Assembly: GCA_934615645.1 (NCBI GenBank) | Contig: CAKTTR010000001.1 | Location: forward strand, 1 to 64,000 | From: an uncultured Oscillospiraceae bacterium | Lineage (GTDB): Bacteria > Bacillota > Clostridia > Oscillospirales > Oscillospiraceae | Direction: 5' to 3' | Length of the DNA: 64,000 nucleotides | In this document: positions 8,568 to 20,434 of the stretch, in pieces | Layout of the letters: each line of letters starts with the position of its first letter | Position numbering within the stretch: the stretch's first letter is position 1 | Program-made: the position numbers and the translations under genes | Notes under the pieces: generated by a model | The model's database searches: none | What the model was told of the DNA's origin: nothing | The model's input: the letters and a program-made list of their open reading frames with translations, nothing else

Positions 8568-9838
8568 GCCATGGCCTGCTCCAGCGCCGCCATTTTCAGG
8601 CAGATGCAGAAGACATCCATGGCCTGCTCCAGCTCTGCCACCGGCGGGAGGCTGGGGGCGATGCGGATATTCCGGTCCTGCGGGTCCTTGCCATAGGGGA
8701 AGGTCGCCCCGGCGGGGGTCATGACGACGCCTGCTTCGGCGCAGAGCGCCAGAGTCCGGGTCGCCAGGCCTGGCAGCGTATCGACGGAGATGAAGTAGCC
8801 GCCTTTGGGCGCGGTCCAGGTGGCGATGCCCAGGGGGGCGATCTCCCGCTGCAGCGCGGCGATGACAGCGTCAAACTTCGGCTTCAGGATCGCCGCGTGC
8901 TGCTGCATCAGGGCGAGCGTCGTGGCTTTGTCCTTCAGGAACAGCACATGCCGCAGCTGGTTCACCTTATCATAAGAGATCGTCTGGATAGACAGCAGCT
9001 TCGTCATATAGCGGATGTTCTCCTCCGAAGACGCCACGACGGAGACGCCGGCGCCGGGGAAGGTGATCTTCGAGGTGGAGGCGAATTCATAGACCATATC
9101 CGGGTTGCCCGCTGCGCGGCACAGGCTGATGATATCCCGGAAGGGGACGAACGGACCGTCGAATTCGTGGACACAGTAGGCATTGTCCCACATCAGCGTG
9201 AAGTCCGGCGCGGCGGGGCGCAGCGCGGCGATGCGGTCGATGGTCTCGTCACTATAAATAATGCCCTCCGGGTTGGAGTACTTTGGCACGCACCACATGC
9301 CCTTGACGGCCGGGTCCTTGACCAGCTCCTCGACCAGCGCCATATCCGGGCCGGTCGCCGTCATGGGAACGGTGATCATCTCCATGCCGAAGGACTCGGA
9401 GATCTTGAAGTGGCGGTCATACCCCGGCGCGGGGCAGAGCCACTTGACTGTCTCCAGTTTGCTCCAGGGTTGGGGGGAGTGGGTCAGGCCGTGGGTGTAC
9501 GCCTTGGCGATGGTGTCATACATCAGAGTCAGGGATGCGTTGCCGCCGATGATACACTCAGACGGGCGGCAGCCCAGAAGTTCTGCGAAAAGCTGCTTTG
9601 CTGCCGGAAGCCCGGCGACCTCTCCGTAGTTGCGCACGTCCATCCCGTCGCACTGACACTGGGCAGGCTCCGACAGGATCGTCAGAAGTCCGCTGACGAG
9701 GTCCAGCTGCTCTGCGCCGGGCTTACCCCGGGCCATGTTCAGCTTCAAGTGCTTTTCTTTGTAAGCCTCAAATTCCTTGACGGCTGCGGCGTAAGCTTCC
9801 TGCTTCTGCGCCTGGGACAGATTCTCATAATACACCAT
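8564..9838 (-). CDS. Type Ic aspartate aminotransferase-like PLP enzyme
   Basis: 424-residue fold-type I PLP enzyme of the subgroup Ic aminotransferases (Aminotran_MocR-like). Family marks are NMARGKPGAEQLDL near residue 35, RNYGEVAGLPAAK, and the PLP lysine in STSKITFPGAG. Members of this subgroup transaminate aspartate with 2-oxoglutarate. AAGGAGGA precedes the ATG. It is the first gene of a two-gene operon with the HAD phosphatase. It is not the PatA type expected for acetyl-diaminopimelate synthesis, so it should not be assigned to the dap genes without test. Confidence 0.85.
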   Translation of the reverse strand: MVYYENLSQAQKQEAYAAAVKEFEAYKEKHLKLNMARGKPGAEQLDLVSGLLTILSEPAQCQCDGMDVRNYGEVAGLPAAKQLFAELLGCRPSECIIGGNASLTLMYDTIAKAYTHGLTHSPQPWSKLETVKWLCPAPGYDRHFKISESFGMEMITVPMTATGPDMALVEELVKDPAVKGMWCVPKYSNPEGIIYSDETIDRIAALRPAAPDFTLMWDNAYCVHEFDGPFVPFRDIISLCRAAGNPDMVYEFASTSKITFPGAGVSVVASSEENIRYMTKLLSIQTISYDKVNQLRHVLFLKDKATTLALMQQHAAILKPKFDAVIAALQREIAPLGIATWTAPKGGYFISVDTLPGLATRTLALCAEAGVVMTPAGATFPYGKDPQDRNIRIAPSLPPVAELEQAMDVFCICLKMAALEQAMA

Positions 9839-9874
9839 CTGAGTTCCTCCTTAGACATTCATGAATTTTTACAT

Positions 9875-9903
9875 ATTATTGCACAAAATTGGTTGTACGT
9901 AAA
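9875..9903 (-). promoter_or_regulatory. Promoter of the aminotransferase operon
   Basis: Minus-strand TTTACG, 17-bp spacer, AATAAT, about 36 bases before the start codon. Further upstream an AT-rich tract holds GTTAA-N6-TTAAC at 9941-9956, a possible operator between this promoter and secA. Confidence 0.55.
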
Positions 9904-10090
9904 GTAGCAAAAAGTGAATTTTTTCTTTTATTTTCAATGAGTTAACGTGTCTTAACGGGCAAATTCCTGCATTTTGTGCAAGCGGTCAAAAATCGCCCGG
10001 CTTTGCATGAAAAATTCGCTATAATACACCTGCCGGTTCATAAACAAATTGTAAATTTCCGCGCTGGCTCTATGCTTTTTCCCGGGGGTG

Positions 10091-10099
10091 TGTTATAAT
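10091..10099 (+). promoter_or_regulatory. Extended -10 promoter of secA
   Basis: TGTTATAAT gives an extended -10 (TGnTATAAT) without a good -35. It leaves a leader of about 130 bases before secA. In that leader I see no riboswitch or regulatory peptide. A second TATAAT at 10020-10025 also lacks a convincing -35. Confidence 0.6.
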
Positions 10100-10233
10100 G
10101 CCAGTGGATAGCCCCCGGCTGGATTATTCAAAGCCCAGCCAGGAAGTGGGGAAACGAGAAAAATCACGTGCGGCCGCCCTGGCCGCCGATCAAAAAACGC
10201 CGCCAGCGGTGCGGTGAGCAGAAAGGGATCACT

Positions 10234-12999
10234 ATGGGTCTGATTACAAAACTATTCGGCACCCGCTCTGAGCGGGAGGTCAAGAAGATCGAACCGATCA
10301 TTGCGAAGATCGAAGCGCTGGCGCCCCAGTACCAGGCGATGAGCGACACGGAGCTCAAGGCTGTCACGCCGCAGCTCAAGCAGCGCCTGGCAGACGGCCA
10401 GACGTTGGACGATATCCTGCCGGACGCCTTTGCTGCCGTCCGGGAGGCGGCGGACCGTGTTTTGGGAATGCGGCCGTACCGGGTGCAGCTCATCGGTGGC
10501 GTCGTCCTTCACCAGGGGCGCATCGCAGAGATGAAGACCGGTGAAGGCAAGACGCTGGTTGCCGTCCTGCCAGCATATCTGAATGCGCTGGCGGGCAAGG
10601 GGGTCCATATCGTCACCGTCAACGACTATCTTGCCAAGCGCGACTCGGAGTGGATGGGCAAGGTCTATCGGTTTATGGGCCTGAGCGTCGGCCTGATCGT
10701 CCATGATCTGACACCGGACCAGCGCCGTAAGGCGTATGCCGCCGATATCACCTACGGCACGAACAACGAGCTGGGCTTTGACTATCTGCGGGATAATATG
10801 GCAATCTATAAGACAGAGATGGTCCAGCGGGGCCATAGCTTCGTCATCGTCGACGAGGTGGACTCCATCCTCATCGACGAAGCGCGGACACCGCTTATCA
10901 TCTCCGGCAAGGGCGAGGCCTCGACGAAGCTGTATGAGATGGCGGATTTCCTGGTCTCCCGGATGAAAAAGCAGGTCTTCACCTCGACGGATGAAAAAGA
11001 ATCCAAGGACGATCTGGACTGCGACTATGTCGTGGACGAAAAAGCCCGGACGGTCTCGCTTACCGCCAGCGGTATCCGGAAGGCGGAGGAATTTTTCCAG
11101 ATCGAAAATCTGGCGGACCTGGAAAATGCGACCATCGCCCATCATATCAACCAGGCCATGAAGGCCCGGGGTGTGATGAAGCGGGATATCGACTATGTGG
11201 TCAAGGACAATGAGGTCATCATCGTCGATGAATTCACCGGCCGCCTGATGCCGGGCCGCCGCTATAACGAGGGCCTGCACCAGGCCATCGAGGCCAAGGA
11301 GGGCGTGGAGGTCGCCAACGAGTCCAAAACGCTGGCGACGATCACCTTCCAGAATTTCTTCCGCCTGTACGATAAGCTCTCCGGCATGACCGGCACGGCG
11401 CTGACGGAGGAGGAAGAATTTGCCTCCATCTACGCGCTGGACGTGGTGGAGATCCCGACGAACCTGCCAGTGGCGCGAATCGACTATCCCGACGTTGTCT
11501 ATAAGACGGAAGCGGCCAAATTCCGTGCGGTGCTGCGGCAGATCCAGGAATGTCATGCCAAGGGCCAGCCGGTACTGGTGGGTACGATCTCCATCGAAAA
11601 ATCGGAGCTGCTCTCCAAAATGCTGGCCAAAGAGGGCATCCGGCATACCGTTCTGAATGCAAAGCACCACGAAAAGGAAGCGGAGATCGTTGCCCAGGCC
11701 GGTAAGCTGGGGGCGGTGACTATCGCGACGAATATGGCAGGCCGTGGCACGGATATCGTCCTGGGCGGCAATGCCGAATTTATGGCCCTAAACGACCTGC
11801 GCAAGCAGGGTGTGGAGGAGGATCTGCTGCAGGAGGCCAATGCCTTCTCGGAGACGACGGACCCGGCGATCCTGGATATCCGCGCCCAGTACCGGGCGGC
11901 GTATGAAAAGTACAAGGCGGCCATCCAGGAGGAGTCCCAGCAGGTGCGGGCGGCAGGCGGCCTGTTTATCGTTGGCACCGAGCGCCATGAGGCCCGCCGG
12001 ATCGATAACCAGCTCCGCGGCCGTGCCGGCCGCCAGGGCGACCCGGGCGAGACCCGCTTCTATCTGAGCATGGAGGACGATGTCATGCGTCTGTTCGGCT
12101 CAGAGCGGATGATGGCGATCATGGAGACGATGCGCCTGGATGAGGACACGCCGATCGACGCGAAGATCCTCTCCGGCGCCATTGAAAACGCCCAGAAGAC
12201 CGTCGAGAGCCGCAACTTCCAGGTGCGGAAAAATGTCCTGGAATATGACGACGTGATGAATACCCAGCGTAAGGTCATCTATGAGCAGCGCCAGAAGGTA
12301 CTCGATGGCGAGGACCTGGGCAGCACCATCGACAGCATGATGCAGCAGGTGGTCCACACCCATGTGGCCGAGGCGTTCCGGGATACCGGTTATCTGGCTG
12401 ACCGGGGCCAGCTCAATGGCATTCTGGCCCAGTTTGAGGGCGTGTACTTCGCCCCCGGTGCGGTCGAGGTCTCCGACCGGGAGCTGGATGGCCTGACGGT
12501 GGAGCAGCTTTCAGAGAAGATCCTTGCCAAAATGCACGAGACGTATGCCCGGAAGGAAGCGGAATACACCGCGCCCGTCATGCGGGAGCTGGAGCGGGTC
12601 GTTTTGCTGCGGGTCGTCGACGAAAACTGGATGGACCATATCGACGCGATGACAGACCTGCGCCAAGGTGTCGGCCTGCGGGCCTACGGCCAGTACAACG
12701 CCGTGGATGTCTATAAAAAAGAGGGCTACGAGATGTTTGAAGGCATGATCGCAGCCATCGGCGCGGAGACGGTCAGCCGCCTGTTCCGCGTCCGGCTCAA
12801 GACAGATGAGGAGATCAAGCGCGAAAAGGTCGCCAAGATCACCGGCGAGGGCGCCGGCGGCGACAAGAGCGTCAAGCGCCAGCCTGTGCGCAAAAAGATC
12901 AAAGTCGGCCCCAACGATCCCTGCCCCTGCGGCAGCGGGAAAAAATACAAAAAATGCTGCCGGGATAAAGACCTGGCGGCGGAACGGACCCAATCATGA
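10234..12999 (+). CDS. secA: Preprotein translocase ATPase SecA
   Basis: Motor ATPase that pushes unfolded preproteins through SecYEG. The 921 residues carry the full domain set: Walker A region KTGEGKT, DEAD-like [15 protein letters not shown], the preprotein cross-linking domain, [12 protein letters not shown] and [11 protein letters not shown] of the second ATPase fold, the helical scaffold, and a C-terminal zinc-binding SEC-C motif [13 protein letters not shown], the SecB/ribosome contact. The ATG at 10234 follows GAAAGGGA; upstream codons lack a site. It overlaps pgeF by four bases. Confidence 0.98.
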   Translation: MGLITKLFGTRSEREVKKIEPIIAKIEALAPQYQAMSDTELKAVTPQLKQRLADGQTLDDILPDAFAAVREAADRVLGMRPYRVQLIGGVVLHQGRIAEMKTGEGKTLVAVLPAYLNALAGKGVHIVTVNDYLAKRDSEWMGKVYRFMGLSVGLIVHDLTPDQRRKAYAADITYGTNNELGFDYLRDNMAIYKTEMVQRGHSFVIVDEVDSILIDEARTPLIISGKGEASTKLYEMADFLVSRMKKQVFTSTDEKESKDDLDCDYVVDEKARTVSLTASGIRKAEEFFQIENLADLENATIAHHINQAMKARGVMKRDIDYVVKDNEVIIVDEFTGRLMPGRRYNEGLHQAIEAKEGVEVANESKTLATITFQNFFRLYDKLSGMTGTALTEEEEFASIYALDVVEIPTNLPVARIDYPDVVYKTEAAKFRAVLRQIQECHAKGQPVLVGTISIEKSELLSKMLAKEGIRHTVLNAKHHEKEAEIVAQAGKLGAVTIATNMAGRGTDIVLGGNAEFMALNDLRKQGVEEDLLQEANAFSETTDPAILDIRAQYRAAYEKYKAAIQEESQQVRAAGGLFIVGTERHEARRIDNQLRGRAGRQGDPGETRFYLSMEDDVMRLFGSERMMAIMETMRLDEDTPIDAKILSGAIENAQKTVESRNFQVRKNVLEYDDVMNTQRKVIYEQRQKVLDGEDLGSTIDSMMQQVVHTHVAEAFRDTGYLADRGQLNGILAQFEGVYFAPGAVEVSDRELDGLTVEQLSEKILAKMHETYARKEAEYTAPVMRELERVVLLRVVDENWMDHIDAMTDLRQGVGLRAYGQYNAVDVYKKEGYEMFEGMIAAIGAETVSRLFRVRLKTDEEIKREKVAKITGEGAGGDKSVKRQPVRKKIKVGPNDPCPCGSGKKYKKCCRDKDLAAERTQS

Positions 13000-13805
13000 G
13001 CTTTGAAGTCATTCGTGCCGGGGAACTGGAATATCTGCAGTCCGCGCTCCTCCGGGAGCCGGGGGTTGTCCATTGCTTTTCGACCCGCTACGGCGGCGTT
13101 TCCGAAGGGCACCTGGCGGCGCTGAACCTCGGCATCCACCGGGGCGACAAGCCGGAAAATGTCCGGGAGAATTATAGGATCCTGGGCCAGGCCGTGGGCT
13201 TTCAGCCGGAGGAGCTGGTTTTTACCAAGCAGGTGCATTCGGATATTGTCGTGCCGGTGGGCCGGCGCGACTGCGGCGACGGCCTGGAGCGGGAGGTCAC
13301 CCAGCCCCGGGATGGGCTGATGACGAACGAGCCCCATGTGGCAGTCATCGCCTTCTCGGCAGACTGCACGCCGGTGCTGCTGCTGGACCCGGTGCGCCGG
13401 GTCGTTGCAGCCGTGCACGCCGGTTGGCGCGGGACGGCGGCCGGGATCGTTTATCGGGCGGTGGAGCAGATGCACCAGCGCTACGGCTGCCAGCCGGAAG
13501 ATATCCGGGCGGCCATCGGCCCCTGCATCGACGCCTGCTGCTTTGAGACCCACCGGGATGTGCCCGACGCAATGGTCTCGGCCCTGGGCCCGGCGGCGCT
13601 GCCTGCCATCACGCCCCGTGGGGAGAAGTATCAGGTCGATCTCAAGCAGCTCAATGCCATCTGGCTGCGGCAGGCCGGAGTCCGGCAGATCGATATCTGC
13701 CCGCTGTGCACCGCGTGCCAGCCGGAGCGCTTCTGGTCGCACCGGCGGGTCGGAAATGAGCGGGGCAGTCTGGCGGCGATCATTATGCTGCAAACTACAC
13801 CGTAA
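12996..13805 (+). CDS. pgeF: YfiH/PgeF-type multicopper-fold purine nucleosidase or editing protein
   Basis: 269-residue member of the laccase-domain (YfiH, human LACC1) family. Members act on purine nucleosides, and the E. coli protein is linked to correct peptidoglycan precursor composition. Metal and active-site ligands are visible in [28 protein letters not shown] and [11 protein letters not shown]. The start overlaps the secA stop (ATGA), so expression is coupled to secA. Which of the family activities applies here cannot be decided from sequence. Confidence 0.9.
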   Translation: MSFEVIRAGELEYLQSALLREPGVVHCFSTRYGGVSEGHLAALNLGIHRGDKPENVRENYRILGQAVGFQPEELVFTKQVHSDIVVPVGRRDCGDGLEREVTQPRDGLMTNEPHVAVIAFSADCTPVLLLDPVRRVVAAVHAGWRGTAAGIVYRAVEQMHQRYGCQPEDIRAAIGPCIDACCFETHRDVPDAMVSALGPAALPAITPRGEKYQVDLKQLNAIWLRQAGVRQIDICPLCTACQPERFWSHRRVGNERGSLAAIIMLQTTP

Positions 13806-13820
13806 ATGGAGGCGTGCGCC

Positions 13821-15371
13821 TTGAAAAAGAAAAAATGGCTGGCGCTGCTTCTAGCGCTGGCGCTGCTGGCGGGCTGCGGCAGCGCGGGGTCTGACGTCCC
13901 TCCAGCGGACGCGCCCCGGGACGCCGGCGATATCATTTCCGACGCGGTGGATGCGACGCAAAATTCCCAGGTCACGTCCTTCGGCCTGGCCTATCAGGCC
14001 AAGTACGGGTTGAATCCATACCAGTGCACAGACCTAGCGAACCGGACGATCTTCTCCCTTTTATACGACGGCCTTTTTACCGTGACCTCCACCTTCGCCG
14101 TGGAGCCGGTGCTGTGCGACCACTATACCGTCTCAGACGATCTGATGACCTATACCGTGACGCTGCTGGAGAACGCCTGCTTTACCGATGGCACGCCGGT
14201 CTCGGCGGCGGACGTCGTCGCGTCCTACAATGCGGCCCGGGGCAGCGCGGTCTATGGCTCCCGGCTGCTGTATGTCTATTCCGTCACGGCGGTGGACCAG
14301 CGGACGGTGCAGTTCCAGCTGGGCACGCCCTATGAGAACCTGCCGCTGCTGCTGGATATCCCCATTGTCGCGGCGGTCTCGGTGAACGATGTGCAGCCGA
14401 TGGGCACGGGGCCCTACTATGCGGCGGTGCAGGACGGGGAGACGGTCCTGCTGCCCAATCCCCATTGGTGGCAGGAGTATAAGGCGGCGGTGACGGTCGA
14501 GTCCATCACCCTGGTGGAGACAGACTCCCCAGCGGCAATCCGTGACGATTTTGAGTATGGCGCCACCGGTGTCGTCTGCACAGACCCCAGCTCCTCGGCT
14601 TACGCTGATTACCACTGCGATTATGAGCTTTGGAATTGCTCCACGCCCATTCTGGATTTTATCGGCTTTAATACGACGAGCGGCATGTTCAGTGACGCTG
14701 GGTTGCGGGCGGCCTTTACGTATCTGGTAGACCGGCAGACCATTGCCACGGATGTCTACAAAGGCTATGCAGAAGCGGCGGTGCTGCCGTGCAATCCCCT
14801 CTCGTCGCTGTATGATACGGCATTGGCGGCAGAATACGATTACGCGCCGGAGAAATTTAAAGCGGCTTTGCAGACGGACGGCGCGCTGGGCAGCGCGAAA
14901 TTCCTGGTCTGCTCCTCCGACCCCGGGCGGCTCCAGGCGGCCCAGGTGATTGCCGATGAGGCGGCGAAATATGGGCTGGAGCTGAAGATCGACGCCCAGC
15001 CGTCGGATAAATTTACCTATATGGTCTACCAGGGAGACTATGACCTCTATTATGGCCAGGTGAAGCTGTCGCCAAATTTTGACCTGAGCAATTTCTTCAA
15101 CGGCAGCAGCCTTGGCAACGGGGGTATCACCTCAGAGGCGATGCTCAAGCTGTGTAAGGACGCGCTGGGCAATTCCGGCAACTACTATAGCCTGCACGAG
15201 ACGATCCTGAAAAACGGGATGCTCTGCCCGGTGCTGTTCAAGGCCTACGCCGTGTACGCCACCCGGGGGATCATCACCAACATGGTCCCGGCGGTGGATA
15301 ATGTATTCCATACCTCCAATGGCCGCGCTATTACCGACGCCCTGCCGGTGCCGGAGCAGACCGGCGGCTGA
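13821..15371 (+). CDS. Family 5 extracellular solute-binding lipoprotein
   Basis: 516-residue peptide/nickel-type substrate-binding protein (SBP_bac_5). A basic start (KKKKW), a hydrophobic stretch and the lipobox LLAGC mark a lipoprotein anchored outside the membrane. The body has the family segments RTIFSLLYDGLF, FTDGTPVSAADVVASYN and MGTGPYY. A TTG start is chosen because GGAGG lies seven bases before it; an ATG five codons earlier directly abuts the pgeF stop and has no site. No permease or ATPase genes are adjacent, so it either serves a transporter encoded elsewhere or acts alone. Confidence 0.85.
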   Translation: MKKKKWLALLLALALLAGCGSAGSDVPPADAPRDAGDIISDAVDATQNSQVTSFGLAYQAKYGLNPYQCTDLANRTIFSLLYDGLFTVTSTFAVEPVLCDHYTVSDDLMTYTVTLLENACFTDGTPVSAADVVASYNAARGSAVYGSRLLYVYSVTAVDQRTVQFQLGTPYENLPLLLDIPIVAAVSVNDVQPMGTGPYYAAVQDGETVLLPNPHWWQEYKAAVTVESITLVETDSPAAIRDDFEYGATGVVCTDPSSSAYADYHCDYELWNCSTPILDFIGFNTTSGMFSDAGLRAAFTYLVDRQTIATDVYKGYAEAAVLPCNPLSSLYDTALAAEYDYAPEKFKAALQTDGALGSAKFLVCSSDPGRLQAAQVIADEAAKYGLELKIDAQPSDKFTYMVYQGDYDLYYGQVKLSPNFDLSNFFNGSSLGNGGITSEAMLKLCKDALGNSGNYYSLHETILKNGMLCPVLFKAYAVYATRGIITNMVPAVDNVFHTSNGRAITDALPVPEQTGG

Positions 15372-15385
15372 TGAAAATGAAAAAT

Positions 15386-15431
15386 GCGCCCGCCGCGCTT
15401 GCTTTTTTTGCAGTGCAGCGGGTGCTTTTTT
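15386..15431 (+). terminator. Terminator of secA-pgeF-lipoprotein operon
   Basis: Imperfect GC-rich hairpin (GCGCCCGCCGCGC... with ...GCAGCGGGTGC) around an unusual T-rich loop, followed by TTTTTT. It begins 15 bases after the lipoprotein stop. Confidence 0.7.
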
Positions 15432-15906
15432 GCGCGCTGACGCTAAAAAATGAAGGAATTCCTGCAAAAATGCTTACTGCCGCCGTGCGCTTTTTCCGGC
15501 AGCCAGCGGCGGGACAGAGAAAAAACTTCCGACAATGTATTACAATATGGTTTTTGCCAAAAATGTTTTGAAACCGGCGGCTGCGGGAGGAAATAGCCGC
15601 TTTTTTGGAGAAAATCGTTTTTGATTTATGCGCAATCGTAGCTGCACTGCGGACAGTTTCCACGAAAAATGCCGAGAATCCTCTGCCGCGGCGCGAGGGC
15701 GGCTCTTTGCAAAAAAGTATGTTTTTATTGATATTTTTATATTCTATTAAAAAATAGGAATGTAAAAATACGAAAGAAATAGAATATTTATAAAAATAAT
15801 AACGTGGTATTTTTGCGATAAACTAGAAGTTTAAAACATTTATGGGGAATTTTGAAAAATGCGTCTTTTTTGCGAGAAAGTTTGCAAAAAATCGGATGAA
15901 AAATGA
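15432..15906 (+). other. AT-rich gene-free spacer upstream of the oxidoreductase operon
   Basis: About 475 bases without a credible gene. The second half (15,700-15,900) is strikingly AT-rich against its GC-rich neighbours and holds A/T tracts and an imperfect inverted repeat near 15,749-15,769 (ATTCTATT / AATAGGAAT). It could be an upstream activating or regulator-binding region, or intrinsically curved DNA, for the strong promoter that follows. Confidence 0.6.
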
Positions 15907-15935
15907 TTGACATTGTATTTTGGGGATGCTATAGT
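15907..15935 (+). promoter_or_regulatory. Strong promoter of the NADH oxidoreductase operon
   Basis: TTGACA, 17-bp spacer, TATAGT. The leader of about 75 bases contains a TAATCT / AGATTA inverted repeat and a CCGCC-TCCC-GGCGG hairpin ending ten bases before the AAGGAG ribosome site. Confidence 0.85.
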
Positions 15936-16018
15936 TTAAATTATGTAATCTGCGTTTTAAGCTGAGATTATAGCTACGCCAAGCCGCCTCCCGGCGGTGG
16001 ATTTAAGGAGTGAATGTC

Positions 16019-18256
<2,238 letters not shown>

Positions 18257-18271
18257 TGGGAGGTGCGTATC

Positions 18272-20299
18272 ATGGCTGAAATCAAAATTATCATCAATGG
18301 CAAAGAATGCACCGGGACTGCCGGGCAGACGATCTTGCAGATCGCCGCGCAGAACGGGATCGAGATTCCCAACCTGTGTGAAAACGGCCAGCTGAAGCAT
18401 TACGCCGGCTGCGGCCTGTGCGTCGTCGAGGCGGAGGGCTGCCCGAAGCTGCTGCGCGCCTGTTCCACGATTCCTAAGGACGGCCAGGTCATTATGACCG
18501 ATTCGCCCCGGGCGGCGCAGTCGCGGAAGATCACCATGGAACTGCTGATGAGCGACCATGTGGGCGACTGCAAGGGCCCGTGTATGCTCAACTGCCCCGC
18601 TGGGACGGAATGTCAGGCCTATGTCAAGCAGATCGCCCTGGGCAATGACCGGGAAGCCGTGCGGATCATCAAGGAGAAGATCCCCATGCCCTCCTCCATC
18701 GGGCGGGTTTGTCCCCATCCGTGTGAGACGGCTTGCCGCAGAAAGTATGTCGAGCAGCCGATCTCCATCGCATATCTGAAATATTTCGCAGCCGACCGCG
18801 TCCGCGCGGCTGGCGGCTATCAGCCGGAGGTCAAACCGGCCACGGGCAAAAAAGTCGGCGTCATCGGCGGCGGTCCTGGTGGCCTGGCAGCGGCTTATTA
18901 CCTGGCCTGCAAGGGCCACGACGTGACGGTCGTGGACGCCATGCCCAAGATGGGCGGTATGCTGCGCTACGGCATTCCGGAATACCGGCTGCCGAAGGCG
19001 ATCGTGGACGAAGAGATCGCGGAGATCGCCGCGGTCGGCGTCAAGCTGCAGAACAATGTCCGCATCGGCAAGGATATTTCCTTTGACGATTTCCGGAAGC
19101 AGTACGATGCGACCATCGTTGCCATCGGCGCTTGGAAGAGCACCGGTGTGCGCTGCCCCGGCGAAGAGCTGGAGGGTGTACTGGGCGGCATCGATTTCCT
19201 GCGGGGCGTCGCCATGGGCCAGGCGCCGGAGATCGGCAAGCGGGTCGCCATTGTCGGCGGCGGCAACACGGCCATGGATGCCTGCCGGACAGCAGTGCGC
19301 CTGGGCGCGGAGAATGTCTATGTCATCTACCGCCGGACAGAAGCAGAAATGCCGGCGGAAGCCATCGAGATCGAAGAAGCTCGGGAAGAGGGCGTCACCT
19401 TCAAATTCCTGACGAACCCCGCTGAGATCCTCGGCGAGAACGGCAAGGTCAAGGCGGTCAAGCTCCAGGTCATGGAGCTGGGCGAGCCGGATGCCTCCGG
19501 CCGCCGTGCGCCGGTGCCGGTAGAAGGCAAATTTGAGATCCTGGATGTGGACAGCGTCATCGCTGCCATCGGCCAGAAGGTCAACCCTGTGGGTTTCGAG
19601 GCCCTGGAGTGCAACAGCCGCGGCATCATCGCTGCCGACGAAGCGACCTACCGTACCAGCGTCGAGGGCGTGTTCGGCATCGGCGATGCGACGAACAAGG
19701 GCGCGTCTATCGCCATTGCCGCCATCGGCGAAGGCGACCGCTGCGCAGAAGTGGTCGACTCCTATTTGAATGGGAACCTCGTCGGCTATCGTAAGCCGTA
19801 TGTCTCGGAGCGCCAGGTCAGCGAGAAGGACTTTGCCGATCGGGAGAAGATCGCCCGGATCCAGATGCCGGTCCGCCCCGCCGAGGAGCGGAAGCATGAC
19901 TTTAAGGAGATCAACCTGGGCTTTGCCGAGGATGCAGCCCGGGCGGAGGCGAAGCGCTGCCTGGAGTGCGGCTGCTTCGATTACGGCGAATGCCGCCTGA
20001 TCAAATTTGCCAACCGCTCCCCCATCGACCCGCAGCGGCTCATGGGCAAGAACCATCCTGCTTATACCGAGCAGCGCCTGGCGATCATCGAGCGCAACCA
20101 GGGCAAGTGCATCCTGTGCAACCAGTGCGTCCGGGTCTGCGACGAGGTCGTCGGTAAGGGCCTGCTGGGCCTGGTGGGCCGCGGCTTCAACACGGTCATC
20201 AAGCCGGAATTCCAGAGCGAAGAGACGATCAAGATCTGTGCGTCCTGCCGCAAGTGTGCAGAAAACTGCCCCACCGGCGCGCTGAAGATCCTCGATTAG
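18272..20299 (+). CDS. GltD-like FAD/NAD(P) oxidoreductase with ferredoxin domains
   Basis: 675-residue multidomain subunit. The N-terminus is a NuoG-type 2Fe-2S ferredoxin (Cys at GCGLC and EGCPK), followed by cysteine clusters CKGPCMLNCP and CPHPCETACRR of the glutamate-synthase small-subunit type. FAD binds at VIGGGPGGLAAAYYLA and NAD(P) at IVGGGNTAMDACR. The C-terminus adds CLECGCFDYGEC and a ferredoxin with CILCNQCVRVC and CASCRKCAENCP. Proteins of this build partner NuoEF-like subunits in electron-bifurcating or NAD(P)-linked hydrogenase and formate dehydrogenase complexes. No hydrogenase or formate dehydrogenase subunit is adjacent. GGGAGG precedes the ATG. Confidence 0.88.
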   Translation: MAEIKIIINGKECTGTAGQTILQIAAQNGIEIPNLCENGQLKHYAGCGLCVVEAEGCPKLLRACSTIPKDGQVIMTDSPRAAQSRKITMELLMSDHVGDCKGPCMLNCPAGTECQAYVKQIALGNDREAVRIIKEKIPMPSSIGRVCPHPCETACRRKYVEQPISIAYLKYFAADRVRAAGGYQPEVKPATGKKVGVIGGGPGGLAAAYYLACKGHDVTVVDAMPKMGGMLRYGIPEYRLPKAIVDEEIAEIAAVGVKLQNNVRIGKDISFDDFRKQYDATIVAIGAWKSTGVRCPGEELEGVLGGIDFLRGVAMGQAPEIGKRVAIVGGGNTAMDACRTAVRLGAENVYVIYRRTEAEMPAEAIEIEEAREEGVTFKFLTNPAEILGENGKVKAVKLQVMELGEPDASGRRAPVPVEGKFEILDVDSVIAAIGQKVNPVGFEALECNSRGIIAADEATYRTSVEGVFGIGDATNKGASIAIAAIGEGDRCAEVVDSYLNGNLVGYRKPYVSERQVSEKDFADREKIARIQMPVRPAEERKHDFKEINLGFAEDAARAEAKRCLECGCFDYGECRLIKFANRSPIDPQRLMGKNHPAYTEQRLAIIERNQGKCILCNQCVRVCDEVVGKGLLGLVGRGFNTVIKPEFQSEETIKICASCRKCAENCPTGALKILD

Positions 20300-20328
20300 G
20301 AGATCAAAAACCCTGAAAAATGAATCGT

Positions 20329-20364
20329 AAAAGGCATGGCCGTTCCAAAACGGCCATGCCTTTT
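20329..20364 (+). terminator. Terminator of the oxidoreductase operon
   Basis: Perfect 16-bp stem (AAAAGGCATGGCCGTT and its complement) ending in TTTT, 29 bases after the stop. It is symmetrical enough to work in both directions between convergent genes. Confidence 0.85.
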
Positions 20365-20385
20365 CGTCTGTATAATCTATAAAAG

Positions 20386-20427
20386 CGGCCATACCGGGCG
20401 GAGTACCGGTATGGCCGTCTATTTTTT
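20386..20427. terminator. Second hairpin between convergent genes
   Basis: 12-bp stem CGGCCATACCGG / CCGGTATGGCCG, followed on the plus strand by TCTATTTTTTT and on the minus strand by GCTTTT. It lies eight bases beyond the hemW stop and probably ends hemW transcripts as well as residual read-through from the left. Confidence 0.8.
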
Positions 20428-20434
20428 TGTTGTT

